A stretch of 64,000 bases of DNA. It comes from Roseomonas sp. HF4. GTDB taxonomy: Bacteria; Pseudomonadota; Alphaproteobacteria; Acetobacterales; Acetobacteraceae. Positions within the stretch are counted from its first letter, which is position 1; every line of letters begins with the position of its first letter. A program made the translations under genes and the position numbers. The notes under the pieces are model-generated. The model had not been told where the DNA came from. It saw nothing but the letters and a program-made list of their open reading frames with translations, and did no database searches. The stretch spans positions 62,001 to 126,000 of the forward strand of contig NZ_STGD01000011.1 in assembly GCF_005222755.1 (NCBI RefSeq), written 5' to 3'. This document shows, piece after piece, positions 43,769 to 53,720 of this stretch.

Positions 43769-44356
43769 TCAGGTGGTCATGCGCGAAATGCTGGTCACCC
43801 GCGCATAATTCGGATCGCGCCGGAACAGGTCCCGCAGCGCGGCGCGGAGCTGGTGCGGCTCGAGGACATACTCGCCGATATTCGGGTCGAAGAGGTGGAC
43901 CGACGCCCGGTGCATGTTGGTGGTGATGCTCTGCAGGCCGCGGAAGCCGGCCAGGGCATGGCGCCCCCAGCCCGGCACCTCGATCGTCCAGGTGACTGCG
44001 GCACCCAGTTCCTCGAGGTCGCGGGCCATGCGGTCGTGCATGCCCTCCACGCCGACGCACTGCGCCAACACCACCGTCTGTTCCTCGAACGCGTGGCCCT
44101 GCCGGCGACCCATCTGCTGCCGCGCCTCGACCCGGCCGAAGATCTCGCGTCGCTGGCCGTAGGCGGCCTGGTATTGCCGTGCCTTCGGCGCCTGCGCGCG
44201 CATGGCCGCGATCCGCTCCCGCGGGCTGCGCGTGGTGCCGTCCCGGATCAGATGGAGCCAGAGGTCGCAGAGCGCGACGCAGATCCCGTTGCGGACCGCC
44301 GGATCGGTCACGCCGACCAGCAATTCCCCCTGATCGAACGGCGTCAGCGTCGCCAT
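43769..44356 (-). CDS. predicted YopT-like (clan CA, C58) cysteine peptidase
   Basis: 195 residues. The pattern matches the YopT/AvrPphB papain-like fold: nucleophile C26 in RNGICVALCDLWL (compare the G-x-C-x-x-L helix of C58 enzymes), His133 in GWGRHALAGF and Asp157 in VHLFDPNIGEYVL, the FDPNxGE phrase being the strongest clue. The His-Asp gap of 24 is longer than in YopT (about 16), through an insert GLQSITTNMHR. There is no signal peptide or membrane segment. The start at 44356 (MATLTPFDQG) is preferred; the upstream extension is Arg/Pro-rich. Its substrate is unknown and no type III secretion genes are in the window. It could be a housekeeping or toxin-like member rather than an effector. 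Same strand as thiSG, 119 bases downstream. Confidence 0.5.
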   Translation of the reverse strand: MATLTPFDQGELLVGVTDPAVRNGICVALCDLWLHLIRDGTTRSPRERIAAMRAQAPKARQYQAAYGQRREIFGRVEARQQMGRRQGHAFEEQTVVLAQCVGVEGMHDRMARDLEELGAAVTWTIEVPGWGRHALAGFRGLQSITTNMHRASVHLFDPNIGEYVLEPHQLRAALRDLFRRDPNYARVTSISRMTT

Positions 44357-44475
44357 GCTGGCATCCCCCTGCGCCCCTGCAATCCGACGCCCGGGATGGC
44401 GCGGTGGCCGGGGCGGGGAACATGGTGGCGCAGCGCCGGCGCACGGGGAAGTGACCCGCCGCACGCGGCCGCGGC

Positions 44476-45273
44476 TCAGCGGATGAGGCCGGCCATCGGG
44501 CTGGAGGGATCGGCGCTGTAGTTCCGCGGCATGCGGCCCGCCAGGAAGGCGTCCCGCCCGGCCGCCACCGCCGCCTTCATCGCGCGGGCCATCCGCACCG
44601 GGTCGCGGGCGTGGGCGATGGCCGAGTTCAGCAGTACCGCGTCGCAGCCCAGTTCCATGGCGAGCGCCGCGTCCGACGCGGTGCCGATGCCGGCGTCCAC
44701 CAGCACGGGCACATTCGCCTCCCGCTTGATGGCGCCGATCATGTAGGGGTTCACGACCCCCATGCCCGACCCGATCGGCGCACCCAACGGCATGACGGCG
44801 ACGCAGCCCATCTCCTCCAGCCGCTTGGCGGCCAGCGGGTCGTCGGCGCAGTAGACCATGACCTCGAAGCCATCCCTGATCAGGGCCTCGGCCGCCTCGA
44901 AGGTCGCGCGCATGTCGGGGTACAGGAAGGGGGGCGGCCCCAGCACCTCGAGCTTGACGAGGTTCCAGCCGCCGGCCTCCCGCGCCAGGCGCAGCGTGCG
45001 GACGGCATCGCCCGCCGTGTGGCAGCCGGCCGTATTGGGCAGATAGGTGTAGCGGCTGGGCGGCACGAAATCCTGCAGCATCGGGGCGTTCGGATCAGAC
45101 AGGTTCACCCGCCGGACCGCGACCGTGACGATCTCGGCCCCCGAGGCCTCGATCGCCGCCGCCGTCTCCTCGAGCGACCTGTAGCGCCCGGTGCCCACGA
45201 TCAGGCGGGAACGGAAGCGCCGCCCCGCGACCTCCCAGCTGTCGTCCTCCGCGCTGGCGGGAATGCCGTCCAT
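44476..45273 (-). CDS. thiG: thiazole synthase ThiG
   Basis: 265 residues. Makes the thiazole moiety of thiamine from deoxyxylulose phosphate, dehydroglycine and ThiS thiocarboxylate. TIM-barrel motifs: [29 protein letters not shown], the Schiff-base Lys in [35 protein letters not shown]. The start [13 protein letters not shown] at 45273 lies 2 bases after the thiS stop, as expected for this pair. Confidence 0.95.
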   Translation of the reverse strand: MDGIPASAEDDSWEVAGRRFRSRLIVGTGRYRSLEETAAAIEASGAEIVTVAVRRVNLSDPNAPMLQDFVPPSRYTYLPNTAGCHTAGDAVRTLRLAREAGGWNLVKLEVLGPPPFLYPDMRATFEAAEALIRDGFEVMVYCADDPLAAKRLEEMGCVAVMPLGAPIGSGMGVVNPYMIGAIKREANVPVLVDAGIGTASDAALAMELGCDAVLLNSAIAHARDPVRMARAMKAAVAAGRDAFLAGRMPRNYSADPSSPMAGLIR

Positions 45274-45275
45274 GC

Positions 45276-45488
45276 TCAGCCTCCGCCGATGAAATGCACG
45301 ATTTCCAGCCGGTCCCCGGGGGCCAGGGCGACGCGGTCGTAGACGGAACGCGGCACGATCTCCTCGTTCCGCTCCACCGCGACCTTGCGGGTGTCGAGAC
45401 CGATGGCCGTAAGCAGGCCGGCGACCGTCGCCCCCGCCGCGACCTCGCGCGCTTCCCCGTTCACGGTGATGGCGATCGGCTGGGTCAT
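45276..45488 (-). CDS. thiS: sulfur carrier protein ThiS
   Basis: 70 residues with the ubiquitin-like fold ([20 protein letters not shown]) and the obligatory C-terminal Gly-Gly (FIGGG), where sulfur is attached as thiocarboxylate. Start [12 protein letters not shown] at 45488; a longer frame exists but adds an Arg-rich tail. No THI-box (TPP riboswitch) is recognisable upstream; a GC stem GCGGCCGGCG/CGCCGGCCGC (45512-45541) occupies the leader. Confidence 0.92.
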   Translation of the reverse strand: MTQPIAITVNGEAREVAAGATVAGLLTAIGLDTRKVAVERNEEIVPRSVYDRVALAPGDRLEIVHFIGGG

Positions 45489-45620
45489 GCTGGCGCGGAA
45501 GATGGCGAAGCGCGGCCGGCGCCGCAAGGCGCGCCGGCCGCATGGCTGGGGAGCCCCCCGCTTGCCCCCCGGAAACCCCCCGTGCTAGCCCCTTCCGCCC
45601 CTGAAAATCGGGAATCGCCC

Positions 45621-46073
45621 GTGAGTCCGCCCCTGATCGCCGTGCTGAACGGCCCGAACCTCAACATGCTGGGCGTGCGCGAGCCGGAGAAATACGGCAC
45701 AGCCACGCTCGACGACGTGGAGGCGATCTGCGCCGAGGTGGCCGAGGAATACGGCCTCGCCATCGATTTCCGGCAGACGAATTCCGAGGGCGAGCTGGTC
45801 ACCTGGGTCCAGGAATGCCGCGGGCGCGCCGCCGGCATCGTGATCAACCCGGCCGGCTACACCACCACCTCGATCGCGCTGATGGACGCGCTGCTGGCGG
45901 TCGGCCTGCCGGTGATCGAGGTGCACATCACGAACATCCACCGCCGGGAGGAATTCCGGCACCACAGCTACGTCTCCAAGGCGGCGACGGGCGTCATCTG
46001 CGGGCTCGGCGTGGCGGGCTACGCGCTCGCCATGCGGGCGATGGCGGACCTGGTCGAGCAGGACGAGGAATGA
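45621..46073 (+). CDS. aroQ: type II 3-dehydroquinate dehydratase
   Basis: 150 residues. Third step of the shikimate pathway. [17 protein letters not shown] carries the catalytic Tyr; the lid Arg and the [14 protein letters not shown] and [18 protein letters not shown] motifs follow. The GTG at 45621 is chosen because homology begins directly after it. The stop overlaps the accB start (TGATG). The aroQ-accB-accC order is conserved in many proteobacteria. Confidence 0.93.
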   Translation: MSPPLIAVLNGPNLNMLGVREPEKYGTATLDDVEAICAEVAEEYGLAIDFRQTNSEGELVTWVQECRGRAAGIVINPAGYTTTSIALMDALLAVGLPVIEVHITNIHRREEFRHHSYVSKAATGVICGLGVAGYALAMRAMADLVEQDEE

Positions 46074-46534
46074 TGGGCAACTTCATCGAATTCGACGCCG
46101 CGGCCATCCGGGAGCTCGCACAGATCCTGCGCGAGACCGACCTGACCGAGATCGAGCTGGTGAACGCCGACCAGCGCCTGCGCGTGGTGCGCCAGGCGGT
46201 GATCGCCGCCCCCCCGGCGACGCAGGTGACCGTCGCCGCCCCCGCCGCCGCGCCGGTGGCGGTCGCGGCCGCGCCGGCCGAGATGCTCGACGCCGACCAC
46301 CCCGGCGCGGTCACGAGCCCGATGGTGGGCGTCGCCTACCTCTCGGCCGAGCCCGGCGCGGCGCCCTTCGTGACGGTCGGCTCCAAGGTCGCCCAGGGCC
46401 AGACGCTGCTGCTGATCGAGGCGATGAAGACCTACAACCAGATCAAGGCGACGCGCACGGGCACCGTCACGCGCATCCTGGTCGAGAGCGGCACGCCGGT
46501 CGAATACGGCGAGCCGCTGATGATCATCGAATAG
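46073..46534 (+). CDS. accB: acetyl-CoA carboxylase biotin carboxyl carrier protein
   Basis: 153 residues. The C-terminal biotinyl domain holds the biotinylated lysine in EAMKTYNQI, flanked by TSPMVGVAYLSAEPG and a thumb-containing region; an Ala/Pro-rich linker joins the N-terminal helix (AAAIRELAQILRETDLTEIEL). Subunit of fatty-acid-initiating acetyl-CoA carboxylase. GAGGAA precedes the ATG. An ATG one codon earlier is equally possible. Confidence 0.95.
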   Translation: MGNFIEFDAAAIRELAQILRETDLTEIELVNADQRLRVVRQAVIAAPPATQVTVAAPAAAPVAVAAAPAEMLDADHPGAVTSPMVGVAYLSAEPGAAPFVTVGSKVAQGQTLLLIEAMKTYNQIKATRTGTVTRILVESGTPVEYGEPLMIIE

Positions 46535-46547
46535 CCCGGCGCGTCGC

Positions 46548-47894
46548 ATGTTCGGCAAGGTCCTGATCGCGAACCGGGGCGAGATCGCGCTCCGCGTCCA
46601 CCGCGCCTGCCAGGAGATGGGCATCCGCACCGTCGCGGTGCATTCGACCGCGGACGCGACGGCGATGCATGTGCGGCTCGCGGACGAGAGCGTCTGCATC
46701 GGCCCGCCGGCGGCGCGCGACAGCTACCTCAACGTCGCCGCCATCCTCTCGGCCGCGACGATCACCGGCGCGGACGCCGTCCACCCCGGCTACGGCTTCC
46801 TCAGTGAGAACGCCCGCTTCGCCGAGATGGTCGAGGCGCACGGCCTGAAGTTCATCGGCCCCTCGCCCGACCACATCCGCATGATGGGCGACAAGATCGC
46901 GGCCAAGGACGCGATGCGGCGGCTCGACGTTCCGCTGGTGCCGGGATCCCCGGGTGCGCTCGACACCCTGGAGGAGGCGCGCGCCGTCGCCGAGCAGGTG
47001 AAGTATCCCGTGCTGATCAAGGCCGCCGCCGGCGGCGGCGGGCGCGGCATGAAGGTGGCACGCAGCGCGGACGAACTCGAGGAAGCCTGGCGCGTCGCGC
47101 GCGGGGAGGCCAAGGCCGCCTTCGGCGACGACAGCGTCTACCTCGAGAAGTACCTCGACCGCCCGCGCCACATCGAATTGCAGGTGCTGGCCGACACCCA
47201 CGGCAACGTGGTGCATTTCGGGGAACGCGACTGCTCCCTGCAGCGCCGGCACCAGAAGCTGGTCGAGGAGGCCGGCAGCCCCGTGCTGACCGCCGCCGAC
47301 CGTGAGGCGCTGGGCGCGCGGGTCACGGCCGGGCTTTCGAAGCTCGGCTACCGCAATGCGGGCACCCTGGAATTCCTGTGGCAGGACGGCCAGTTCGCCT
47401 TCATCGAGATGAACACCCGCCTGCAGGTCGAACACCCCGTGACCGAGATGGTCTGCGGCGTGGACCTCGTTAAGGAACAGATCCGGATCGCGGCGGGAGA
47501 GCCCCTCGGCTACGGGCAGAAGGACATCGCCTTCTCGGGGCACGCGATCGAGTGCCGCATCACCGCCGAGGACCCGGACACCTTCGCACCCAGCCCGGGG
47601 CGCGTGAACACCTACCACGCGCCGGGCGGGCTCGGCGTGCGGGTCGATAGCGCGCTCTATTCCGGCTACACAGTGCCGCCGCACTACGACAGCCTGGTGG
47701 CGAAGCTCGTGGTGCATGCGCCGACCCGCGCCCAGGCCATCGGTCGGATGCGCCGGGCGCTGAACGAGATGGTGGTCGCCGGCATCCGCACCACGCTGCC
47801 ACTGCACCAGGCCGTGATGGACGATTCCGAGTTCCAGTCCGGCGACTACACCATCCATTGGCTCGAGCGCTTCGTCGCGGCGCGCCAGGGCTGA
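46548..47894 (+). CDS. accC: acetyl-CoA carboxylase biotin carboxylase subunit
   Basis: 448 residues. ATP-dependent carboxylation of biotin on AccB. N-terminal GKVLIANRGEIALRVHRAC, HPGYGFLSEN, ATP-grasp KAAAGGGGRGMK, and the active-site region EMNTRLQVEHPVTEMV. It starts 13 bases after accB. Cytoplasmic. Confidence 0.97.
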   Translation: MFGKVLIANRGEIALRVHRACQEMGIRTVAVHSTADATAMHVRLADESVCIGPPAARDSYLNVAAILSAATITGADAVHPGYGFLSENARFAEMVEAHGLKFIGPSPDHIRMMGDKIAAKDAMRRLDVPLVPGSPGALDTLEEARAVAEQVKYPVLIKAAAGGGGRGMKVARSADELEEAWRVARGEAKAAFGDDSVYLEKYLDRPRHIELQVLADTHGNVVHFGERDCSLQRRHQKLVEEAGSPVLTAADREALGARVTAGLSKLGYRNAGTLEFLWQDGQFAFIEMNTRLQVEHPVTEMVCGVDLVKEQIRIAAGEPLGYGQKDIAFSGHAIECRITAEDPDTFAPSPGRVNTYHAPGGLGVRVDSALYSGYTVPPHYDSLVAKLVVHAPTRAQAIGRMRRALNEMVVAGIRTTLPLHQAVMDDSEFQSGDYTIHWLERFVAARQG

Positions 47895-47952
47895 CGCGGC
47901 CGCCCGCGTCGCCATGCCTAGCCGCGTCCCCGGCGGGCTGCTACAAGAATAA

Positions 47953-47966
47953 AAGTTAAGTAACTT
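47953..47966. promoter_or_regulatory. AT-rich inverted repeat upstream of the dipeptide-type ABC operon
   Basis: AAGTTA-AG-TAACTT is a perfect dyad in an unusually AT-rich patch (GAATAAAAGTTAAGTAACTT) 16 bases before the binding-protein ATG. It could be a regulator site overlapping the promoter or leader. Confidence 0.35.
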
Positions 47967-47982
47967 CCTGGGGGACGTAACC

Positions 47983-49578
47983 ATGAAGACGACCCGTCGG
48001 CGGCATCTTGCCGCCGCTACCGCCGTTGCCGCCGGCATCGCGTTCGTCGCGACCGGCGCCGCCGCGCAGACCATGACCATGGCGGTCGGTGCGCCCGTCA
48101 CCTCGCTCGACCCGCACTACCACCAGCTTTCCCCCAACAACGCGATCGCCGACACGATCTTCGACCGGCTGATCAACGAGGACCACCGGTCGCGCAACCA
48201 GCCGGGCCTCGCGACCGAATGGCGCGCCGTCGCGCCGACGGTGTGGGAATTCCGCCTGCGGCCGAACGTGCGGTTCCATAACGGCAACGCCTTCACGGCG
48301 GACGACGTGGCCTTCACGCTGCAGCGCCTGCCGAACGTGCCGAACAGCCCGTCGTCCTTCGCCGTCTATTTCCGGCCGATCGCGCGCATCGAGATCGTGG
48401 ATCCGCTGACCATCCGCTTCCACACGCACCAGCCTTACCCGCTGCTGCCGCTCGACATGACGAACGTGCGCATCGTGGACAAGGAAACGGTCGAGAACGC
48501 CACGACCGCCGACTTCAACGACGTGCGCGCGGCCCAGGGCACCGGTCCGTATCGCGTCGTGACGCACCGCAACGGCGACCGCATCGAGCTCGAGCGCAAC
48601 GACACCTACTGGGGCGAGCGCCCGGGCTTCCAGCGCGTCAGCTACCGCATGATCACGAACGACGCGGCGCGCACGGCGGCGCTGCTGGCCGGCGACGTCG
48701 AGTTCATCGACCAGGTGCCGACCACCGACCTCGCGAAGCTGCGCGCCGACAACCGCGTGCGGCTGTCGGAAACGCTCGGCCTGCGGCTGATCTTCCTCGG
48801 CCTCGACCACCAGCGCGCGCCGGGCGAGAATTCGCCCTTCGTCACCGACAACAACGGCCAGCCCCTGGGCCGCAACCCGCTGCGCGACGTGCGGGTGCGC
48901 CGCGCGCTCAACATGGCGATCGACCGCAACGCGATCGTGAGCCGCGTGATGGAAGGCGCGGCGGCGCCGGCCGGGCAGTTCCTGCCCGAGGGCGTGTTCG
49001 GACACGTGCCGGGCCTCGGCGCGCCGGCCTACGATCCGGACGGCGCGCGGCGCCTGCTGGCCGAGGCCGGCTACCCGCAGGGCTTCCGGATCCAGCTCAA
49101 CTCGCCCAACGACCGCTACATCAACGATTCGCGCATCTCCCAGGCGATCGGGCAGATGTGGACGCGGATCGGCGTGCGCACGGCGGTCGAGGCGCAGCCG
49201 TGGGCCACCTTCATCGGGCGCGCCAGCCGGATCGAGTACTCGACCTTCCTGATCGGCTGGGGCTCCAACCCGGACGGGTCGCACCCGCTGCGCAACATCA
49301 TCGGCACCTATTCGCGGGAACGCGGCTGGGGCGCGTCCAACCGCGGGCGCTACTCCAACCCGCAGGTCGATGCGCTGCTCGAGCAGTCCCTGACCGAACT
49401 TGACAACGAGAAGCGCGAGCGGCTGCTGATCGACGCCATGCGCATGGCGATGGAGGACGTGGCGGTGATCCCGCTGCACATCCAGGCAAACATCTGGGCC
49501 ATGCGCCGCAACCTCGAGCACACCGCCCGCAACGACGAGCTGACGCGGGCGCAGGACGTGCGCCCCGCGGCCCGCTGA
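47983..49578 (+). CDS. ABC transporter substrate-binding protein, family 5 (peptide/nickel/opine type)
   Basis: 531 residues. A signal peptide (MKTTRRRHLAAATAVAAGIAF...AAAQ) with an Arg-rich head precedes MTMAVGAPVTSLDPHYHQL. The family 5 hallmark VWEFRLRPNVRFHNGNAFTADDVAFTL is present (split here by length limits into WEFRLRPNVRFHNG and FTADDVAFTL). Periplasmic receptor. Followed by two permeases and two ATPases in the DppBCDF order. Ligand (peptide, opine, glutathione, etc.) is not readable. Confidence 0.9.
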   Translation: MKTTRRRHLAAATAVAAGIAFVATGAAAQTMTMAVGAPVTSLDPHYHQLSPNNAIADTIFDRLINEDHRSRNQPGLATEWRAVAPTVWEFRLRPNVRFHNGNAFTADDVAFTLQRLPNVPNSPSSFAVYFRPIARIEIVDPLTIRFHTHQPYPLLPLDMTNVRIVDKETVENATTADFNDVRAAQGTGPYRVVTHRNGDRIELERNDTYWGERPGFQRVSYRMITNDAARTAALLAGDVEFIDQVPTTDLAKLRADNRVRLSETLGLRLIFLGLDHQRAPGENSPFVTDNNGQPLGRNPLRDVRVRRALNMAIDRNAIVSRVMEGAAAPAGQFLPEGVFGHVPGLGAPAYDPDGARRLLAEAGYPQGFRIQLNSPNDRYINDSRISQAIGQMWTRIGVRTAVEAQPWATFIGRASRIEYSTFLIGWGSNPDGSHPLRNIIGTYSRERGWGASNRGRYSNPQVDALLEQSLTELDNEKRERLLIDAMRMAMEDVAVIPLHIQANIWAMRRNLEHTARNDELTRAQDVRPAAR

Positions 49579-49594
49579 GCGCGGAGCGCCGACG

Positions 49595-50572
49595 ATGACG
49601 GTCTACCTGGTGCGGCGCCTCCTGCAGGCGCTGCTCGTCGTGCTTGCGATGTCGGTGATCGTCTTCGTCGGCGTCTACGCCATCGGCGACCCGGTCGAGA
49701 TCCTGATCAGCCCGGATGCCGACCAGCTTGAGCGCGAGCGCGCGGTCGTGGCGCTCGGGCTCGACCTGCCGCTCTGGCAGCAATACCTTGTGTTCCTGAC
49801 CAAGGCGCTGCAGGGCGACCTCGGCAATTCCTTCGTCTTCAACGAACCGGCGCTGAAACTGATCCTGCAGCGCATGCCGGCGACGCTGGAACTCGCCTTC
49901 GGCGCGATGTTCCTGTCGATCCTCGTTGGCCTGCCGCTCGGCCTCTATGCCGGGCTGCGGCCGGACAGCCCGGTCAGCAAGGGGATCATGGCCGGCTCGA
50001 TCCTCGGCTTCTCCCTGCCGACCTTCTGGGTCGGGCTGATGCTCATCATGGTCTTCGCGGTGCAGCTCGGCTGGCTGCCCTCGACCGGGCGGGGCGACAC
50101 CGCGTCGCTGCTCGGCCTGCAATGGTCGTTCCTGACGATCGACGGGCTCTCCCACATGGCGATGCCGGCGCTGAACCTCGCGCTGTTCAAGATCAGCCTC
50201 GTCATCCGGCTGACGCGCGCCGGCGTGCGCGAGACGATGCTGATGGACTACGTGAAGTTCGCCCGCGCGAAGGGGCTGTCGCCCGCGCGCGTCACCTTCG
50301 TCCACGTCTTCAAGAACATCCTGATCCCGGTCGTGACCGTGGTGGGCCTCGAGCTCGGCTCGACCATCGCCTTCTCGGTCGTGACGGAAAGCGTCTTCGC
50401 CTGGCCGGGCATGGGCAAGCTGATCATCGACAGCATCAACGTGCTCGACCGGCCCGTCATCGTCGCCTACCTGATGATTATCGTGCTGATGTTCATCACC
50501 ATCAACCTGATCGTGGATCTGACCTACTCGCTGCTCGATCCGCGCGTGAGGCTGGAGAGCAAGGGCACATGA
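49595..50572 (+). CDS. ABC transporter permease, DppB type
   Basis: 325 residues. Six predicted membrane segments, N-terminal MTVYLVRRLLQALLVVLAMSVIVF, a periplasmic loop with LGLDLPLWQQYLVFLTKALQGD typical of DppB, and the EAA-like motif YVKFARAKGLSPARVTFVHVF. It starts 16 bases after the binding protein and overlaps the next permease (ATGA). Confidence 0.92.
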   Translation: MTVYLVRRLLQALLVVLAMSVIVFVGVYAIGDPVEILISPDADQLERERAVVALGLDLPLWQQYLVFLTKALQGDLGNSFVFNEPALKLILQRMPATLELAFGAMFLSILVGLPLGLYAGLRPDSPVSKGIMAGSILGFSLPTFWVGLMLIMVFAVQLGWLPSTGRGDTASLLGLQWSFLTIDGLSHMAMPALNLALFKISLVIRLTRAGVRETMLMDYVKFARAKGLSPARVTFVHVFKNILIPVVTVVGLELGSTIAFSVVTESVFAWPGMGKLIIDSINVLDRPVIVAYLMIIVLMFITINLIVDLTYSLLDPRVRLESKGT

Positions 50573-51495
50573 GCGACGCCACGGCGAACGGCACGGCGCC
50601 CGCCACGCCCCGCAAGGACAAGGTCGAGACGCCGTTCCGGCGCTTCGTCTCGGAGTTCTGCGAATCCAAGGTCGCGATCGGCGGGCTGATCGTCTTCACC
50701 GCGATCGCACTGATCGCGATCTTCGCGCCCTGGATCACGCCGCAGAACCCCTACGACCTGGCGCAGCTCGACATCATGGACGGGCGGCAGGAGCCGGGCA
50801 CTACAGGCGGCGCCGGCTTCACCTTCTGGCTCGGCACCGACGACCAGGGCCGGGACATGATGTCGGGCATCATGTACGGGCTGCGCATTTCGCTCACCGT
50901 CGGCGCCGGCTCGGCGCTGATTGCCTGCCTGGTCGGCGCCTCGCTCGGGCTGCTCGCGGCCTATGCGGGCGGGCGCACGGACAGCGCCATCATGCGCCTG
51001 GTCGACCTGCAGCTGTCCTTCCCCTCGATCCTCGTCGCCCTGATGATCCTCGCCTTCCTCGGCAAGGGCATCATGAACGTCGTCATTGCGCTCGTGATCG
51101 TCGAATGGGCCTATTACGCCCGCACCGTGCGCGGCACCGCGCTGGTCGAACGCCGGCGCGAATACATCGAGGCGGCGCAGTGCCTGGCGCTGCCGACGCA
51201 CCGCATCCTGTTCCGCCACCTGCTGCCGAACTGCCTGCCGCCGCTGATCGTGGTGGCCACCATGCAGGTGGCGCGCGCCATCGCGCTGGAGGCGACGCTG
51301 TCCTTCCTCGGCCTCGGCGTGCCGATCACCGAGCCGTCCCTCGGCCTGCTGATCGCCAACGGGTACGAATACATGCTGTCGGGCAAGTACTGGATTTCCT
51401 TCTATCCCGGCATCGCGCTGCTGGTGACGATCGTCTCGATCAACCTGGTGGGCGACCAGCTGCGCGACGTGCTCAACCCGCGCCTGAAGAAGTAG
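50569..51495 (+). CDS. ABC transporter permease, DppC type
   Basis: 308 residues. The OppC-type N-terminal segment (SKVAIGGLIVFTAIALIAIFAPW) is followed by GTDDQGRDMMSGIMYGLRISL, the DppC signature, and the EAA motif EYIEAAQCLALPTHRILFRH. Partner of the DppB-type permease. Confidence 0.92.
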   Translation: MSDATANGTAPATPRKDKVETPFRRFVSEFCESKVAIGGLIVFTAIALIAIFAPWITPQNPYDLAQLDIMDGRQEPGTTGGAGFTFWLGTDDQGRDMMSGIMYGLRISLTVGAGSALIACLVGASLGLLAAYAGGRTDSAIMRLVDLQLSFPSILVALMILAFLGKGIMNVVIALVIVEWAYYARTVRGTALVERRREYIEAAQCLALPTHRILFRHLLPNCLPPLIVVATMQVARAIALEATLSFLGLGVPITEPSLGLLIANGYEYMLSGKYWISFYPGIALLVTIVSINLVGDQLRDVLNPRLKK

Positions 51496-51498
51496 ACC

Positions 51499-52481
51499 AT
51501 GGCCGCACCGACGCTGGAGGTCCGGAACCTCCGGACCCATTTCTTCACCCGCGCCGGCATCGTGAAGGCGGTGGACGACGTGTCCTTCACCGTCGAGCGC
51601 GGCAAGGTCCTGGGCCTGGTCGGGGAATCCGGCTCGGGCAAGACCGTGACCGGCTTCTCGATCATCGGGCTGGTCGACCCGCCCGGCCGCATCGCCGGCG
51701 GCTCCATCCTGTTCCAGGGCCGCGACCTCGCGAAGCTGAGCGAGGAGGAGATGCGCGACCTGCGCGGCAACCGCATCGCCATGATCTTCCAGGACCCGAT
51801 GATGACGCTGAACCCGGTCCTGCGCATCGACACGCAGATGATCGAGACGGTTCTCGCCCACAAGAAGGTCAGCCGGGAGGAAGCGCGCCAGCGCGCGCGC
51901 GATACGCTCGGCATGGTGGGCATCCCCTCCCCCGACGAGCGGCTGAAGGCCTATCCGCACCAGTTCTCGGGCGGCATGCGCCAGCGCGTCGCGATCGCCA
52001 TCGCGCTGCTGCACGAGCCCGACCTCATCGTCGCCGACGAACCCACCACCGCGCTCGACGTCACCATCCAGGGACAGATCCTGGCCGAGGTGCAGAAGCT
52101 CGCCGCGACCACGGGCACCTCGCTGATCTGGATCACGCACGACCTGTCGGTCGTCGCCGGCCTTGCCGACGACATCGCGGTGATGTACGCCGGCCGCGTG
52201 GTCGAGCAGGGCGCGGTGTCGGAGGTGCTCGACCGGCCGCTCCACCCCTACACCTCAGGGCTGATCGGCAGCGTCCCGTCCCGCAACAAGCGGGGGGAGC
52301 CGCTGCGCCAGATCCCGGGCATGACGCCCTCCCTTCTCAACCTGCCGCCCGGCTGCGCCTTCCGCACGCGCTGCCCCCGCGCTGGGGAGGAGTGCATGGC
52401 CGAGCCCGAGATCCGCGGCGCCGGTCCCGGGCGCATGGTCCGCTGCTTCCGCCCGATCACCGAAGGCGCGGAGCAGGTGGC

Positions 52482-52485
<4 letters not shown>
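51499..52485 (+). CDS. ABC transporter ATP-binding protein, DppD type
   Basis: 328 residues. Walker [16 protein letters not shown]-loop [10 protein letters not shown], signature [15 protein letters not shown], Walker [13 protein letters not shown], and the C-terminal OppD/F extension with the cysteine-rich [17 protein letters not shown] (iron-sulfur type). Coupled to its neighbours on both sides. Confidence 0.94.
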
Positions 52486-53515
<1,030 letters not shown>

Positions 53516-53519
<4 letters not shown>

Positions 53520-53632
53520 GGCGCGCGGCGCTTCTCGCCGTGCTGGTCCTGCTGGTCGCAGGCTGCGCGCGGGACGGCGTGCGCGGCTTCTACGTGGGCG
53601 GCGGCGGCGGCGCGTCCCGCCTGTCCGACTGA
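53516..53632 (+). CDS. 38-residue predicted lipoprotein
   Basis: MRRAALLAVLVLLVAGC is a complete type II signal peptide with lipobox LVAGC; the mature part is only CARDGVRGFYVGGGGGASRLSD. The ATG overlaps the DppF stop (ATGA), the coupling style used throughout this operon, which argues that it is translated. Entericidin-like or an anchor-type small lipoprotein is possible, but no family is recognised. Its stop TGA leads into TGATACC, the left end of a repeat. Confidence 0.6.
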
Positions 53633-53716
53633 TACCTACCCTCGGACGCCGGGCGGAACCCTCAGGGTTCCTTGGCTTCGCCGGACTTCCGGCGGGCCGC
53701 GTTCGCGGCCCTGGCA
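53632..53716. repeat. hairpin element, copy C, between convergent genes
   Basis: Starts ATACC directly at the lipoprotein stop, then shares CCCTCGGACGC and TGGCTTCGCCGGACT blocks with 4579-4660. Three consecutive perfect stems: GGAACCC-TCA-GGGTTCC (53655-53671), GCCGG-ACTT-CCGGC (53680-53693) and GGGCCGC-GTTC-GCGGCCC (53694-53711). It ends 5 bases before the stop of the leftward MFS gene, so it likely terminates both transcripts. Confidence 0.6.
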
Positions 53717-53720
53717 TGAA

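Noticed and set aside
45489-45620. Possible TPP riboswitch (THI box) for thiS-thiG
   Set aside because: None of the conserved CTGAGA or TGGATAATGCCA-type elements can be seen on either strand; only a GC hairpin.
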